Positions 40,374-40,735 of a stretch of DNA of 40,735 nucleotides are shown one piece after another. How positions within the stretch are numbered: position 1 is the first letter of the stretch; the number at the start of each line of letters is the position of its first letter. The notes beneath the pieces are model-generated. The model saw only the letters and a program-made list of their open reading frames with translations. It searched no databases and was not told the origin of the DNA. This DNA comes from Caulochytrium protostelioides (Eukaryota; Chytridiomycota; Caulochytriomycetes; Caulochytriales; Caulochytriaceae): positions 1 to 40,735 of the forward strand of contig ML014275.1 of NCBI GenBank assembly GCA_003615045.1, written 5' to 3'. A program made the translations under genes and the position numbers.

Positions 40374-40735
40374 TTTACGTGATTGTCCAACCAAGTCGAG
40401 ATCGAGACTCAGATAGAAGCTGTCAAATAGAAGTATACAGGATACTGACTAAATGCCATACTGTCGCGTTCAGAAAAAATATCCGGGTTGTGATGCCGTT
40501 GAGTCAACGACATCAAAGACGGCTAAAAACGACTTCACCAGCAAGGTCATCTTGATTCGTCGCTCGGGGTCGCTTCTAGCGTGGAATACCAATGGTATAG
40601 TCATATGGTCTTCGTACTTTTCTGCATTGATGCCGTACCGGCGATTCACTTAGGCGTTTGAGCAGGCAAGCCGAGTGCTGTCAAGGGCAAGTTTTTGTTT
40701 CACACTCTTGATGCCCAGTTCCATAGCCTTAGGGC
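40334..40735. other. AT-richer right end with a possible coding fragment
   Basis: Composition here is far less GC-rich than the rest of the window. On the minus strand (about 40472-40648) a 58-codon frame contains RRYGINAEKYEDHMTIPLVF and VKSFLAVFDVVDST, protein-like text in the same orientation as the Fanzor remnant. In the same frame just upstream of its TAA is MELGIKSVKQKLALDSTRLA. I recognise no family. It could be the decayed N-terminal part of the Fanzor or another gene of the same element. Confidence 0.4.

Overview
The window is a very GC-rich piece of nuclear DNA from a eukaryote, most likely a fungus. A fungal-type RTA1 membrane protein, a mitochondrial cytochrome c peroxidase, spliceosomal introns and a Fanzor remnant close to the type found in chytrids all fit an early-diverging, GC-rich fungus. 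A chytrid such as Caulochytrium is my guess; the sequence alone does not prove it. Most genes are single, long, intron-poor frames with strong GC at the third codon position and many Ala, Pro, Ser and Gly runs. Because stop codons are rare in this DNA, long open frames appear on both strands everywhere. I kept only those with recognisable domains or clear protein-like features.

Layout, left to right: a PAS-domain protein running off the left edge (1-1618, minus); a tail-anchored Ubc6/UBE2J ubiquitin-conjugating enzyme (2669-3712, plus); a cyclin L-like protein with an Arg/Asp-rich tail (4427-6754, plus); an RGS-like protein with its domain split by long inserts (7062-9905, minus); a 3.2 kb stretch with no clear gene; an unrecognised secretory-pathway membrane protein (13111-15273, plus); a FAD/NAD(P)-dependent oxidoreductase-like protein (15960-18728, plus); nucleoside diphosphate kinase (18896-19507, minus, one intron); cytochrome c peroxidase (20402-21607, minus); an RTA1-like seven-TM protein (22960-24133, minus, one intron); a 5.1 kb stretch with only simple repeats and composition-driven open frames; a LARP1-type La-module protein (29271-32606, plus); RNA polymerase III subunit RPC6/RPC34 (33233-34480, minus); a G3BP-like NTF2-RRM-RGG protein (35831-37549, minus); and, at the right end, the C-terminal half of a Fanzor (eukaryotic TnpB-like) nuclease in an AT-richer segment (39599-40294, minus).

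The genes are not an operon. They are separately transcribed housekeeping and signalling genes with convergent and divergent pairs. Several concern RNA (LARP1, G3BP, Pol III, cyclin L), and one concerns ER quality control (Ubc6). The most notable items are the Fanzor remnant with its adjacent AT-rich repeat, the unknown secretory protein whose second half is visibly less GC-rich, and the two genes that each begin with a tiny 9- or 10-codon first exon.
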